The translations under genes were made by a program, and so were the position numbers. Below are positions 42,601 through 49,822 of a stretch of 64,000 nt of DNA, in pieces. The first letter of the stretch is position 1; every line of letters begins with the position of its first letter. The notes below the pieces were generated by a model. That model had not been told where the DNA came from and made no database searches. It saw only the letters and a list, made by a program, of their open reading frames with translations. This stretch comes from Saccharothrix obliqua (lineage in GTDB: Bacteria > Actinomycetota > Actinomycetes > Mycobacteriales > Pseudonocardiaceae). The stretch is taken from positions 558,001 to 622,000 of the forward strand of contig NZ_JAHXGQ010000001.1 in NCBI RefSeq assembly GCF_019375475.1. The letters run 5' to 3'.

Positions 42601-45600
42601 CGCGTCCGCCAGCGTGTGCATGAAGTCGGAGTTGGGCGGCGTGACGATGAAACCGTTGTTGAGCGACCCGTTCTGGTACTGGATGTCGGCCGCTTTCCGG
42701 ATGTGCTCCGGCTTCACCGCGGCGGGGTTCTTCGGGACGTCGATCGACGGGTCGTCTTTCTTGGCCTCGTTGAGCACCTTGATGACGCTGTTGGCGTCGC
42801 GGATGCGTGGCGGGAGCACCGGCAGGTCGGTGCGGTGCATCCGCATGTCGCCGACCTGGTTCAGGGAAACGTTCCCGGGCCGCATGTCGGCGTCCACGTA
42901 GATGCCGCCCTTGTCGGCGAGGACGGCGTAACGCGAGATGTCCGAGATCAGGTTGTACGCCTTGGCGTCCTTGGTGGACGACAGGTCGTAGATGTCCTTG
43001 AGCGAGTGGTTGTTCTTGGGGTTCGTGCGTTCCTCGACCTGCTGCGACAGCTTGTCGACCAGGTCGGGCGTGCTGGTGTCGATCGTGACGCCCGCGTCGG
43101 TCAGCTTGGCGACGGTCTTCTTGTCCCACTTGACCGAGGAGTCGTCGGTCCAGAGCGTGACCTGCCACGGCGGGTTGGCGTCCTTCGCCTGGTTCGCCCA
43201 CTCCACCATGCCGTCGACCTCGCCCTTGCCGGGCGTCTTGCCGAACCACATGAAGTGGATCTGCTTGGGCACCTCGACCTTGGCCTCGGCGTCCGGTCGG
43301 GTGGCGGCGTGCTCGTCGTACCGGGTTTGCAGCTCCTGCTTGAGGTTCGGGTCGGTGATGCGGTTGATGAGGATGCGTGCCTTGGCCGGGTTGTTGTCGT
43401 CCAGCGCCCGGTTGACGTAGTCACGCGCGGTGTCCGGGTTCTTGGCGGCGTCCCTGGCGAGGTCCTGCGGTGCGGGTTCCGGCATCGGCCGGGGCGGGGC
43501 GTCGACCGGTGGCCGGTTGGCGGGCGGCGTCGCCTTCGGCTCGATCTTGAAGACGTCCGACAGCTTGCGGACCGAGTCCTTCCACTTCGCCTTGAAGGTC
43601 CCGGTGTTGGCCCGGCTGTCCCCACCGGCCCGACTCGACCCGCCGGCCCGGTTCGGCGCGTTGGGGTCGAGCGGTGCCGGGCGGTAGCGGGCGGCGACGT
43701 CCGGGCGCAGCGGCACCGGGCCGACCGGCGTGACCAGCGTCGCGACGGGGACGGGACCGGGCTTGACGTCCGGCGCCGCCTCCGGCCCGCGAGTCGACGG
43801 TTCGGGCTTGTCCGCCTCGGGTCCCTTCGGCGGATTGGCCGAGGGCGGGTTGCCCGGGTTGGGAGTGGGGTTCGGGTTCGGATTCGGCGAGTTGACCGCC
43901 GTATCCGGCTTCGGCGACGCCGGGTTGGGGGTGGTGGTGGACGGGGCGTCGGGCCGCGGGTTGGGCGCGTTGGTGGGCGGAGCGTCAGGCCGCGGGTTGG
44001 AGGTGTTGACCGGCGGTGCGTCGGGGCGCGGGTTGGTCGGGTTCGGGTTCGGCGGGTTGACCGCCGTATCCGGCTTCGGCGACGCCGGGTTGGGGGTGGC
44101 GGTGGGCGGAGCGTCGGGCCGCGGGTTGGTCGGGCCGGGATTGGTCGGGTTCGGGGCGTTGACCTGCGGCGACACCGGCGTGGGGGCGGGCGGCGCGGGG
44201 CGAGTCGGGTTGGGCGGTGGGGTGTCGGCGCGGGGGGTGTCGGCGCGCGGCGTGGTGGGGTTGGGCTGAGTGGGGTTGGGCTGAGTGGGGTTCGGCTGGG
44301 TCGGGTTGGGCTGGACCGGGTTCGGCTGGGTCGAATTGGGCTGCGGCGACGGGGTGTTCGGACCGCTGACCGGGGTCGGCTTGGGGGCGGGCGGTGGGGT
44401 GGAGGGCGATGTGGCCGGAGCCTTGTCGATCGTGCTCGGGGCCGGGTTCTTCGGCGTCTCGAACACACCCTTGGCCGGGCCGCCACCCGCGGGGTACTTG
44501 CTCGACCGGTCCGTGTTGGGGCTTCCCGCGGCGGGGTTCGCGCCCATCGGGGGAGGTACCGCTCCCGGCACGCCGGACGTGTTCGGCGGGGCGGTGCTCG
44601 GCTTCGGGTCGGCACCGGGGGTCGGGCCGCCCGGGGTGGAACCGGGTGGGGTGGCACCCGTGGTCGGGCCGGTGGGCAAGGGGCTGGGAGCGGTCGCCTT
44701 GGGGCCGGTCCCGCTCGGGCTCGCACCGCTCGGGCTCGCACCGGTGGGGCTCGGCGCGGAGATGGTCGCCTTGGGCGCGGGCGGTGGGGTGCTGGAGGTG
44801 TTGGCCGGGGCCTTGTTGATGGTGCCGTCGCCCATGGGGGCCTTGGGCGTGTCGAACACGCCCTTCGCCGGGCCACCGCTGTACTTGCTCGACCGCTCGG
44901 ACGCGCCCGCACCACCCGGCGCACCCGGCGCACCACCCATGGGCGGCGCGCCTCCCGCGAGCGGCGTGGAGCCGCCCTTCGCGTCCGGGGTCACCGCCCC
45001 GACGGGCGGGGCGGTGGCGGGCAGTGCACCCGCCGCCGTCTTCCCACCCGGAGGCAGGTTGGTCTGGCCACCGGGAACACCGCCGCCGGGCACACCGCCA
45101 CCGGGAACGCCGCCGCCCTTGCCACCGGGCGAAGCACCGCCGGGCGAAGCACCACCGGGCACACCGCCGCCGACACCGGGGATCGCACCGACCCCGGGAC
45201 CGCCACCCGCCTTCGCACCACCGGGCGGCGTCGCGCCGGCACCGCCCTGCGGCCCGGTCACCGGGTTCACCGCCGGCCCGCCGGAACCCTTCAAACCGGA
45301 CGGCCCGCCACCGGTACCGCCCTGAGGACCGGTGATCGGCCCGACGGCCGGTCCACCGGAACCCTTCAGGCCGGACGGCCCGCCACCGGCACCACCACGC
45401 GGCCCGGTCACCGGACCGACCGAAGGACCGCCCGCACCGCCCGGACCCTTCCCGCCCGGCCCACCGGCACCACCACGCGGGCCGGTCACCGGACCGACGG
45501 CCGGCCCACCCGGACCCTTCGGGCCGCCGGACGGCCCGGTCCCGGCACCACCGCGCGGCCCCTTCGCCGGGTTCACCGAGGGACCGCCCGGCCCCTTCCC

Positions 45601-46137
45601 GCCACCCGGCACGTTGGGACCGCCGCCGCCCTTGGGCCCGTCCGTCTTGCTCACGTTCGGCCCACCGGACTTCGGCCCGCCGGACGGTCCACCGCCCGGC
45701 TGGCCGGGCGGGCGCTGCGCACCCGAGTCCGGGTTGAACTTGTTGAACTCCTTGCGGCTGTTGTTGTCTGTCTGGACGTGCGTTTCCTGCGTCGCCTTCA
45801 AACCGTCCCGGACGTTGCCGAACGTCTGCGTCGCCCGCTCCGCCTGCGCCACCGAGTTGTTGTTCGACTCGTTCAACGCCGGCACCGCGAACAACCCGAT
45901 CGGCCCCAACGCGTTGGGCCCGAGCTGCAAACCACGCAGGCCGTTGGTGATGGCGCTCAACCGCGACTGGAAGTCCCCCGCCTTCGACTGGAGGTTCTCC
46001 ATCGAGGTCACGTTCATGCCGAACCCGGAACCACCCGTCGGCCCGCCCACCGGGGGTGGCGGCGGCGTGGGCGACGGGCCGGGGGTGGGTCCCGGCGTCG
46101 GCGACGGGTTCGAGCCACCGGGGTTCTTGGGAGCCAT
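33655..46137 (-). CDS. Giant polymorphic toxin: glycosyltransferase, metzincin protease and Tox-PL deamidase domains
   Basis: 4160 residues, unbroken. 1-135: Pro-rich start and an ESX-like helical pair. 140-900: disordered Gly/Pro then Asn/Pro stalk. 955-1280: TcdA/B-like glycosyltransferase, with PKQIHFMWFG and SDISRYAVLADKGGIYVDADM split around the DXD at 1082-1084. 1365-1600: zinc protease with HETLHYLGVPD (1531-1541, HExxHxxGxxD) and a later GGMMGSD Met-turn candidate. About 1740-3250: several diverged beta-rich modules. 3250-3575 and 3710-3980: coiled coils split by a Thr/Pro linker. 4000-4160: Tox-PL, with NCTHC (Cys4027, Cys4030), GHVFNAW (His4098) and YDGQ (Asp4113). Start ATG has GGAGA upstream. 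No signal peptide, so type VII export is inferred. Targets unknown. Confidence 0.88.
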   Translation of the reverse strand: MAPKNPGGSNPSPTPGPTPGPSPTPPPPPVGGPTGGSGFGMNVTSMENLQSKAGDFQSRLSAITNGLRGLQLGPNALGPIGLFAVPALNESNNNSVAQAERATQTFGNVRDGLKATQETHVQTDNNSRKEFNKFNPDSGAQRPPGQPGGGPSGGPKSGGPNVSKTDGPKGGGGPNVPGGGKGPGGPSVNPAKGPRGGAGTGPSGGPKGPGGPAVGPVTGPRGGAGGPGGKGPGGAGGPSVGPVTGPRGGAGGGPSGLKGSGGPAVGPITGPQGGTGGGPSGLKGSGGPAVNPVTGPQGGAGATPPGGAKAGGGPGVGAIPGVGGGVPGGASPGGASPGGKGGGVPGGGVPGGGVPGGQTNLPPGGKTAAGALPATAPPVGAVTPDAKGGSTPLAGGAPPMGGAPGAPGGAGASERSSKYSGGPAKGVFDTPKAPMGDGTINKAPANTSSTPPPAPKATISAPSPTGASPSGASPSGTGPKATAPSPLPTGPTTGATPPGSTPGGPTPGADPKPSTAPPNTSGVPGAVPPPMGANPAAGSPNTDRSSKYPAGGGPAKGVFETPKNPAPSTIDKAPATSPSTPPPAPKPTPVSGPNTPSPQPNSTQPNPVQPNPTQPNPTQPNPTQPNPTTPRADTPRADTPPPNPTRPAPPAPTPVSPQVNAPNPTNPGPTNPRPDAPPTATPNPASPKPDTAVNPPNPNPTNPRPDAPPVNTSNPRPDAPPTNAPNPRPDAPSTTTPNPASPKPDTAVNSPNPNPNPTPNPGNPPSANPPKGPEADKPEPSTRGPEAAPDVKPGPVPVATLVTPVGPVPLRPDVAARYRPAPLDPNAPNRAGGSSRAGGDSRANTGTFKAKWKDSVRKLSDVFKIEPKATPPANRPPVDAPPRPMPEPAPQDLARDAAKNPDTARDYVNRALDDNNPAKARILINRITDPNLKQELQTRYDEHAATRPDAEAKVEVPKQIHFMWFGKTPGKGEVDGMVEWANQAKDANPPWQVTLWTDDSSVKWDKKTVAKLTDAGVTIDTSTPDLVDKLSQQVEERTNPKNNHSLKDIYDLSSTKDAKAYNLISDISRYAVLADKGGIYVDADMRPGNVSLNQVGDMRMHRTDLPVLPPRIRDANSVIKVLNEAKKDDPSIDVPKNPAAVKPEHIRKAADIQYQNGSLNNGFIVTPPNSDFMHTLADAIPKKFASLQQINADPKKLKEQAPDVSGPNALWGGTLKPDPVIVKFATDQLGLGRPTPFGTDVDVRQTELPLLMDPDLKDKFAGVLWVTPESSNQLDSTKKFFSFRGAPPTGPNPNRGPADPAPNATGPNPDANPKSAGPAPDTANPSVPTPPPLPPVHKDAPPTVRSGGAPPPLSPPDPDSRKGKDVLNDESWRHDPAKKADWFDPKSPADLDTWGKRRADAHVATVNTQVADVTSDSTPSNVRSYQGLINYDLRRIEVAPGRFVQNYTVKVNLVAGPNVDPAVLDTVRANARNGVDSLLNQGHRLPSGDQFHVTLEFPDNPADAHTTIEVGDTDTDQVHWNPSASPEVLAHETLHYLGVPDEYRDPTRVLLKHDDNSGVHQDDGGMMGSDVHGDGPGLRPRHLWLVERTANSQVTVPDTRLANPDTTPDHSAPTPPTDRDVDGPGTRPAPKFKVPKLFGTNTTNTPDVEAHPMQDLGSSSTNTNTNTNTNTNANTNTAPAVPEIQVIGPEGTTNGDQGGNGNNNTGQAPPKVLPTKNLPDFFQSGQALGAIAVTDVKNAPDVVKAVQELVPNPSKVQPVGLDGIATALENNFETFLGDGRKFQVKVGNKWFEANVRAHLEPNTADPTSAARPNTKVDFTANSGTSANTTSTIATSDEIGLSATAGAGVGPYGTLGGKVALARPTQSTSVQAATLDQRAIRSGTTSSTVAPLPVTYHVTVTDANGADVNKGDPKQVNGEVTLQIPDELVGLREPAAPQKKVVENGELDGRIEHVAPEAITDLDSKAAFDNVAKVLHRSVTKIDAPGRAALQEFLSPTTIRDNFGAMLEGWVTSPDLVSPNGGHAGAVQMRAKMTEIELVGTHDKAQLRLHDIATGGTGVTANTKSGFDVNAAFGGGVQQSGKLGGTAGLTGGVSSKITSSTNAGTNTGNRSGIQVKTDTGLYKVKALLEVRTPHGKADPVEVTAYMRVGMPEAAAANLPGSNPDAFVRPDTANTKYEPPYLDAELAAGNIKVGEFTGAANVQTEVEAALKKLPGFADFLPKWTDPDGKPQHYFKNFNDMVGQLENQRKLDAELSPTALKAKMDSLLGPGVQVQLKRQGLATNDFVQVTVKAKLSKPQHLGEVAGHNVRNWAGAGPRLDSSVTTQKGWNAGVEAKVSIPTKPGSSSLTPTPTAAVKYNDSTSVRTAAGPAVNSSGLNVGATNAQVFQHDITFEVEIKEFSRNRAWVKRVTPGSPFLQVPNPQTVAKTGGTGKVTTIPEIKGEVHLWASDSSTFNTKPGPDIKPGPPRISPANDLGDIKTLLTTAPVKPAPEILHVEAVANTDAVKQAVVQALDSAAGMDTSLTAEGSHARNQIDKMFSPESVKANLTRLVETGVQEGGLKYGRRVTDRIGAVAVKFELGDAKFVSFSDTTGTESTTSGGFKAAGSKVENSSWDATLGMNLPAKPASNATGQGAVGVIGKVSFLGKSTTTGSEVAGNVDRVKVTPATGRTVLVQVDAKVSVVGESRTANTVHKSTPNTAGRTVDLPGAVYLRVTEDVARQMGALPETGVHKPQPVRPGDVAPPKTLDPNRPGSLGLGMVEKMPTDLSTLVTDLTAELNRIDPKLLPKSVLDDSMNNLQRLVDLTSPTSVKALMDSALDGGVPLVVHKPGTFGKDSYQVTLTAEIANNPTFTGVAHDGVDVEHIIAGSTREVDGQGRGSGWGAGLKLPGTALPGGGNPNVPGSVGASVAVNVGHSTTTSVTEGTAAQVGHKRVGTGPVAKFDVPVRFKLEVHQGDKLIARAGGDTPSTVGIRLHADNLKIAAPAPAPNTTAAPAPSPIQPKDKSEAGKVDQWRAGGKPPVTLPPGASVENLRGVRDLREAALTALTRAEADPKLTGRGTDSRNALLAALSSETLQSHLPRMLSGAMDVPGLHEAALTFSQHADVKVYAKLVDPKLAGLSDGVKLENPRTTVSTTSSDAKKSESNDVVVGLGAGGLTSKSPEVTFSTSGLEFKHAGEVSDTSSGGTTHNQINDLKREGRTSLVEFGVEYRIVADLGNGKVGVVDLVLPEGAQVRMPAADAETVLGKKFDGLGGAQQNVKDTAATWRTAEAALETARLDAEQRVGPIADNAAAAAKALAAAQGALGDARAEVAPHQARITDLTTKVGAEQAKVDAAQGVLDARAADVQTARQGVADAQAAVDTATGDVRDANTALDDLDQQVDQAARDVADAEGGLANAERALADHRADRPAPEPGVVDPVETTLELDVADARATLDARRGTLENLRGQVPGAQQDLRDRQAAQTDAQQRLRNANTALGEANARLDTARTGLDTARADLAKADRDLADARTAAEPARARLDQAQQAHDTAANAKATVDQQLAEARDVANDALDDLRRTADQRLQDWWRAKQEIDRRITDLNNTPPPAPNAGPPPNNPQNNPPNAASSTTQASSSRSVPLPNVVSARPAPPTGGTTATSGLFTPAASNGGPSTALFGSASTAAFGAPPDGTGTTSTSSTPTTAPPTTTPPPAAPPTTTTTTTAPPAAPPQPSPAQRKALRDKAAADFAAKQAAERTAERNGLAARQQTAKAQALDAVTARHKAEYDAESKALAQRLTAEQAQVSANLDAKQQNDRAQAANAFAERMRVERERAAQQLAQQQQAERQRVVAEVTQRQEQQRQLAEAQIRQQLAAAPGTFDPNEVWQRFLTGQETERQQAERDLLARQHQEDQDTGQRFQTWAADQQKIAEQEFDDRARAERQQVEQQLKAKQDQERQQAEQNLTNRQAQERAREEQRIDTAQAAERTAFEQWLAARQDADHQVELQRWLPPGTTHYQAFADDAAAGQWADTTYPGLATINQANFRAGVPGHDVNCTHCVIATHETLHGQSVVANPRPAPAPGALLENHFNAKFQPAANYYEVADHLAAQPGRHVSVGITRADGTGHVFNAWNDNGKITFYDGQAHRPARLERDPASIQFIPLPDLPRPAPPPTTTTPPTSAPPAQPVP
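44240..44345 (-). repeat. PNPTQ-coding tandem repeat in the toxin stalk
   Basis: About seven near-identical 15-base units coding Pro-Asn-Pro-(Thr/Val)-Gln in the disordered stalk, flanked by longer repeats of an NPRPDAPP unit (43860-44130). In frame, so copy number can vary without breaking the gene. Confidence 0.75.
44410..44905 (-). repeat. Duplicated RSSKY-GGPAKGVF stalk module
   Basis: Two copies, about 129 residues apart (Tyr419 and Tyr548), of a module running RSSKY, GGPAKGVF(D/E)TPK, TI(N/D)KAPA, STPPPAPK. It is an ordered-looking island in an otherwise low-complexity stalk and may be a binding or cleavage site. Confidence 0.7.
45050..45725 (-). repeat. Collagen-like Gly/Pro repeats in the toxin N-terminal stalk
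   Basis: Codes for about 225 residues dominated by GGPAVGPVTGPRGGAGG-type units of ~20-24 residues, with four or five recognisable copies. It joins the ESX-like head to the rest of the protein. Confidence 0.7.
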
Positions 46138-46182
46138 GAGCGGTATCTCCGGACGACTGGGCGGGTCCGACCAGACCTGCGA

Positions 46183-47847
46183 CTAGACCTGGACCTTGGG
46201 GTTGGGGCTCGTGCTGCCGCCGCTGGGCTTGTCGTACTTGGACTTGTAGTCGTTGTACGAGTTCTTGGCCGCCTCGCCGGACGCCTTGGCCTCGGCCGCC
46301 GCGGCCTCGGCGCGCTTGGCCGCGTCCTCGGCCTCCTTGGCGGCGCGCTCGGCGGCGGCGATGTCCGCCTCGCTGCCGGACGCGAACGCCTTCGCGTTGG
46401 CCTCCATGGCCTTCGCGTTCGCCTCGGTGAACGCGGCGTTGGCCTGCTCGTACTTGGCGTTGGCCTGCTTCGCCGCGTCGTTCTTCGCGGTCAGGTCCGC
46501 CTCCGCCGCCGAGCGGGCCGGGTCCTGCTGGCCGCCGCCCTGGCTGTTCTTGTACTCCTCGTACGCCTTCTTCGCCGCCTCGTCGGTCGGCTTGGTGGCG
46601 TCGAGCGCCTCGTTGGACTTCTTCGCGGCGTCCGCCACGTCCCGGGCTTCCTTCGCCGCGACGTCGGCCGCCCGCGCCGCGTCGGCACGTGCCGCGTCCG
46701 CCTCGGCCTTGGCCGCGTCGTACTTCGCCTTCGCCTGGTCGAAGGCCGCCTGGTCACCCGACGCCGCCGCGCGGTTGACCTCCTCCGCCGCCGCGTTGGC
46801 CTTCTTGTTGGCCTCCGCCGCCCGGTCCGAGGCGTCCTTCAGCTTGTCGTTGGCGGACTTCAGCTCGTCCGTCTGCTTCTGCTCCTCCTTCTTGGCGTCC
46901 TCGTACTTCTTGTTGGCCGCCTCGGCTTCCTTGTTGACCTCGTCGATCTTGTCCTGGGCGTCGTCGTCCTTCTTGCCCTGGTCGATCTTCTTGTTGACGT
47001 CGTCCTGGGCCTTGTAGCCCTCCCAGCCGATCTCGCCGACGTCGGCGATGTTCTCGAACCGGTCCCAGCCCTTGCCGATCTTCTTGACGATCCCGTTCAG
47101 GTCGTCGATCCGGGTCATCTGCCGGGCGAGCGCGGCGACCAGGCGCGCGATGCGGGCCGCGACGTTCGTGGCCAGCGCGATGCCGCGGGCGACGGCGAAG
47201 CTGATGAACGCGACGATCGACGCGCCGAAGGTGAAGAACGCCGCCGCGGCGGCGGCGATGGCGCCCGCCAGCAGCGAGCCCAGGAACTGGGCGATCATGT
47301 CCCGCACGATGTCGCGGAGGACCTGCACCAGCATCCCGCAGATGGCGACGATCTTGGCCTTGGTCTCGATCGCGCCGGCCATGTCGTCGAGTTCCTTGCC
47401 CATCGCCTCCATGCTGGCCTGGAAGCGCTCGGACGCCTGACCCGTCCACCCCTCGAACTTCGCCAGGCCCTGCTTGTGGTCCTCGGCCAGGACCCGCATC
47501 TCGACGGCCTGCTTGGTGGTGGCGTCGACGTTCTTCTGGATGTCCTCGGGGTCGCCCATGAGCTGGTCGAAACCCTCGCGGATGAACGTGATGTGCTCGA
47601 TCAGCCACCCGATGCCCGCGCCGAGGATGCTGCCGAACGGGTCGGAGGCGAACATCACCACCGAGGAGGCCGCGCCGATCGCGTTGAACGTGATGTCCAG
47701 CACCCGCTCGGTCTCGGACTCGGCGTCCTTGCCGATGGAGTCGATGAGCCCGTCGAACGCCTCGATGAACAGCGAGCCCTTGAACTTGTTGTCCTCCGTG
47801 ATCTCCATCCCGGGAGGCGAGTCGATCGGCTTGTCGGGGGCGGTCAT
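46183..47847 (-). CDS. WXG-type type VII secretion partner with membrane region and long coiled coil
   Basis: 554 residues. The ESX-like helical hairpin (about 95-175) has the WxG turn as GWTGQASERF (Trp134-Thr-Gly136). A hydrophobic stretch follows (165-235), including AGAIAAAAAAFFTFGASIVAFISFAVA, then an Ala/Lys/Glu-rich coiled coil to residue ~540 (KKYEDAKKEEQKQTDELK). This plan resembles EspA/PE-PPE-like partners that escort large substrates. GGAAGG precedes the ATG. It lies 17 bases after the YbaB-like gene and 45 bases before the giant toxin, so it is probably its chaperone or translocation partner. Confidence 0.82.
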   Translation of the reverse strand: MTAPDKPIDSPPGMEITEDNKFKGSLFIEAFDGLIDSIGKDAESETERVLDITFNAIGAASSVVMFASDPFGSILGAGIGWLIEHITFIREGFDQLMGDPEDIQKNVDATTKQAVEMRVLAEDHKQGLAKFEGWTGQASERFQASMEAMGKELDDMAGAIETKAKIVAICGMLVQVLRDIVRDMIAQFLGSLLAGAIAAAAAAFFTFGASIVAFISFAVARGIALATNVAARIARLVAALARQMTRIDDLNGIVKKIGKGWDRFENIADVGEIGWEGYKAQDDVNKKIDQGKKDDDAQDKIDEVNKEAEAANKKYEDAKKEEQKQTDELKSANDKLKDASDRAAEANKKANAAAEEVNRAAASGDQAAFDQAKAKYDAAKAEADAARADAARAADVAAKEARDVADAAKKSNEALDATKPTDEAAKKAYEEYKNSQGGGQQDPARSAAEADLTAKNDAAKQANAKYEQANAAFTEANAKAMEANAKAFASGSEADIAAAERAAKEAEDAAKRAEAAAAEAKASGEAAKNSYNDYKSKYDKPSGGSTSPNPKVQV

Positions 47848-47864
47848 GGCACGGCCTTCCTAGC

Positions 47865-48353
47865 TCACCAGGGCTGGTTGTCGTCGTCGTCTTCGTCGTC
47901 GGCGCGGCGTGCGGGGCGGGCGGCCGGCCGCGGTTGCGCCACCGGCTGCGGCCGTGCGGGCGGTCGCTCCGGTTCCGGCTCCGGTTCGGGTTCGTCGTCG
48001 GTCTCGTCGGCGTCCGGGTCGGCCGGCATCGAGTCCATGACCATGCGCATGGCCTCGGTGTCCAGGCCCATCGGCTCGAACGCCTCCATCACCTTGCGGG
48101 CGGCCTGCTGCTGCGCGGCACGCGCCGTGGTGAGGATGAGGGCCGTCAGCCGGGCCGGGCCGAGGTCGCACGCGCGGTGGCCGAGTTCGAGGCCGAGCAG
48201 CCCGCCGTTGGGGCCGACGGTGACGGTGACCGCGCCGTCCTGGCTGGTGACCCGGCCGTTCGCGGCGGCGAAGTTCTCCTGGAGGGCGTCGGACTTCTGC
48301 TTGAGGTCGCCCAACCGCGCCTCGTAGTCGTCCAGCCACTGGCGGGGGTCCAC
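47865..48353 (-). CDS. YbaB/EbfC-like protein with acidic C-terminal tail
   Basis: 162 residues. The YbaB-like part spans 1-105: WLDDYEARLGDLKQKSDALQ, then GRVTSQDGAVTVTVGPNGGL and helices. A Pro/Glu/Arg-rich tail ends RADDEDDDDNQPW. GTG 48353 has a perfect GAGGAGG. Proteins of this shape regularly accompany ESX-type substrate genes in Pseudonocardiaceae; a DNA-binding role is not assumed. It is the first gene of the toxin operon. Confidence 0.85.
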   Translation of the reverse strand: MDPRQWLDDYEARLGDLKQKSDALQENFAAANGRVTSQDGAVTVTVGPNGGLLGLELGHRACDLGPARLTALILTTARAAQQQAARKVMEAFEPMGLDTEAMRMVMDSMPADPDADETDDEPEPEPEPERPPARPQPVAQPRPAARPARRADDEDDDDNQPW

Positions 48354-48662
48354 GACAACCTCCTCGGGTAAACACCGGTGCAGCCTGGAGTCCACCGCGA
48401 GCCGCCAACGCGATCCCAACGCCCCGCCAACGGGCCCGTCCGGCCCCGCTGTTTCCCCAGTTCGGACGGTGAGTTGGGCCAACTCAGCGAACACGGCGGG
48501 TCACGTCGAGTGGCGGTCGCGATCGGATGCACCAACGATTAGGTCACGTGCGAGCCGGTGCGTGCGCGGTGCTCGTTACCACGGGGTACGGTTCGCCACT
48601 CGGAAGCCGACATGGTTGTCGGGGGTTGTCTGCTCGAGGAAGAGCAGGGAGGGAGACGAGCC
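48354..48662. promoter_or_regulatory. Divergent promoter region of toxin and nucleoside operons
   Basis: 309 bases between two divergent operons. It must carry both promoters. No clear operator palindrome or riboswitch is seen; the part next to 48663 has GGGAGGGAG as ribosome site for the lipoprotein gene. Confidence 0.55.
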
Positions 48663-49811
48663 GTGCGTCGTCGAATGCGTGGCATCGCGGTGGCCGCGAT
48701 CGCGCTGACCAGCGTTCTGTCGATGGCCGCCTGTGCCAAGGACAACGGTGGGTCCAGCTCCGGTTCCGCCAACAACAACGCGTCGGGCGGGTGCAAGCTG
48801 GCGGACAAGCCGCCGGTCGCCGGTGCGGGCACCAGCAGTTCCTCGGCGGGGGAGAAGGTGGACGGCAGCGCCCTCAAGGTGGGCCTCGCCTACGACATCG
48901 GCGGGCGCGGCGACGCCTCGTTCAACGACTCGGCCGCCGCCGGCCTGGACAAGGCCAAGGCCGACTTCGGCGTGGCCGAGGTCAAGGAGTTGACGGCCGC
49001 GCCGAACGAGGCGGAGGACGCCAAGCAGACCCGCCTGCGCCAGCTCGCGAGCGAGGGCTTCAACCCGATCATCGGCGTGGGCTTCGCGTACGCTGAGTCG
49101 CTGAAGGTCGTGGCCCCGGAGTTCCCGAACGTCAAGTTCGCCATCGTGGACGGCGCGGTGGACGGCGCGGCGAACGTGACGCCGCTGGTGTTCGCCGAGG
49201 AGGAGGGCTCCTTCCTGGCCGGCGTGATCGCCGCGTACCAGTCGAAGAGCTGCCACGTGGGCTTCGTCGGCGGCGTGAAGATCCCGCTGATCCAGAAGTT
49301 CGACGCGGGCTTCGAGCAGGGCGCCAAGGCCGCCGCGCCGGAGATCAAGATCGAGAAGAAGTACCTGACCCCGGCCGGTGACTTCACCGGGTTCCAGGAG
49401 CCGACCAAGGGCCAGGAGGCCGCGAAGGGCCAGATCGAGGCCGGCGCGGACGTGCTCTACCACGCCGCTGGCGCGTCCGGGAAGGGCGTGTTCTCCGCCG
49501 CGAAGTCGGCCAACGTGAAGGCCATCGGCGTCGACTCCGACCAGTACCACCAGACGACGGTCGCGGACTCCAAGGACGTCATCGTCTCCTCCATGCTCAA
49601 GCGCGTGGACGTGGCCGTGTACGACTTCGTGAAGGCGGTGGCCAAGAACGACCTGGCCAACTTCCCGAAGGTGTTCGACCTGAAGGTGGACGGCGTCGGC
49701 TACTCCACCTCCGGCGACAAGATCGACGACAACCTGAAGCAGGTCCTCGACGGCTACAAGAGCCAGATCATCGAGGGCAAGATCAAGGTCACGGACAAGC
49801 CGTCGAGCTGA
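48663..49811 (+). CDS. BMP-family nucleoside-binding lipoprotein
   Basis: 382 residues. A signal peptide ends in the lipobox MAAC and is followed by a Ser/Asn-rich spacer. The mature part has the PnrA/TmpC fold: KVGLAYDIGGRGDASFNDSA, FAIVDGAVDG, FAEEEGSFLAGVIAAY, VGFVGGVKIPLI and GVDSDQYH. Such proteins capture purine or other nucleosides for import. GTG 48663 has GGAGGGAG upstream. A hairpin follows, then the transporter genes. Confidence 0.93.
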   Translation: MRRRMRGIAVAAIALTSVLSMAACAKDNGGSSSGSANNNASGGCKLADKPPVAGAGTSSSSAGEKVDGSALKVGLAYDIGGRGDASFNDSAAAGLDKAKADFGVAEVKELTAAPNEAEDAKQTRLRQLASEGFNPIIGVGFAYAESLKVVAPEFPNVKFAIVDGAVDGAANVTPLVFAEEEGSFLAGVIAAYQSKSCHVGFVGGVKIPLIQKFDAGFEQGAKAAAPEIKIEKKYLTPAGDFTGFQEPTKGQEAAKGQIEAGADVLYHAAGASGKGVFSAAKSANVKAIGVDSDQYHQTTVADSKDVIVSSMLKRVDVAVYDFVKAVAKNDLANFPKVFDLKVDGVGYSTSGDKIDDNLKQVLDGYKSQIIEGKIKVTDKPSS

Positions 49812-49822
49812 TCCGGTCGCAC

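Noticed and set aside
44240..44345. Short regular DNA repeats that could suggest a CRISPR array.
   Set aside because: Units are 15 bases, in frame, with no unique spacers; they code Pro-Asn-Pro-Thr-Gln.
32290..48327. A plus-strand frame of 5345 codons without a stop, longer than any gene here.
   Set aside because: It is antisense to the whole four-gene toxin operon. GC-rich third positions suppress stops in that frame; its translation is Arg/Val/Leu/Gly-rich without domains, while the minus-strand reading has clear motifs and ribosome sites.
48354..48662. A riboswitch ahead of the nucleoside-uptake operon.
   Set aside because: I could not find the conserved core of a purine or other known riboswitch.
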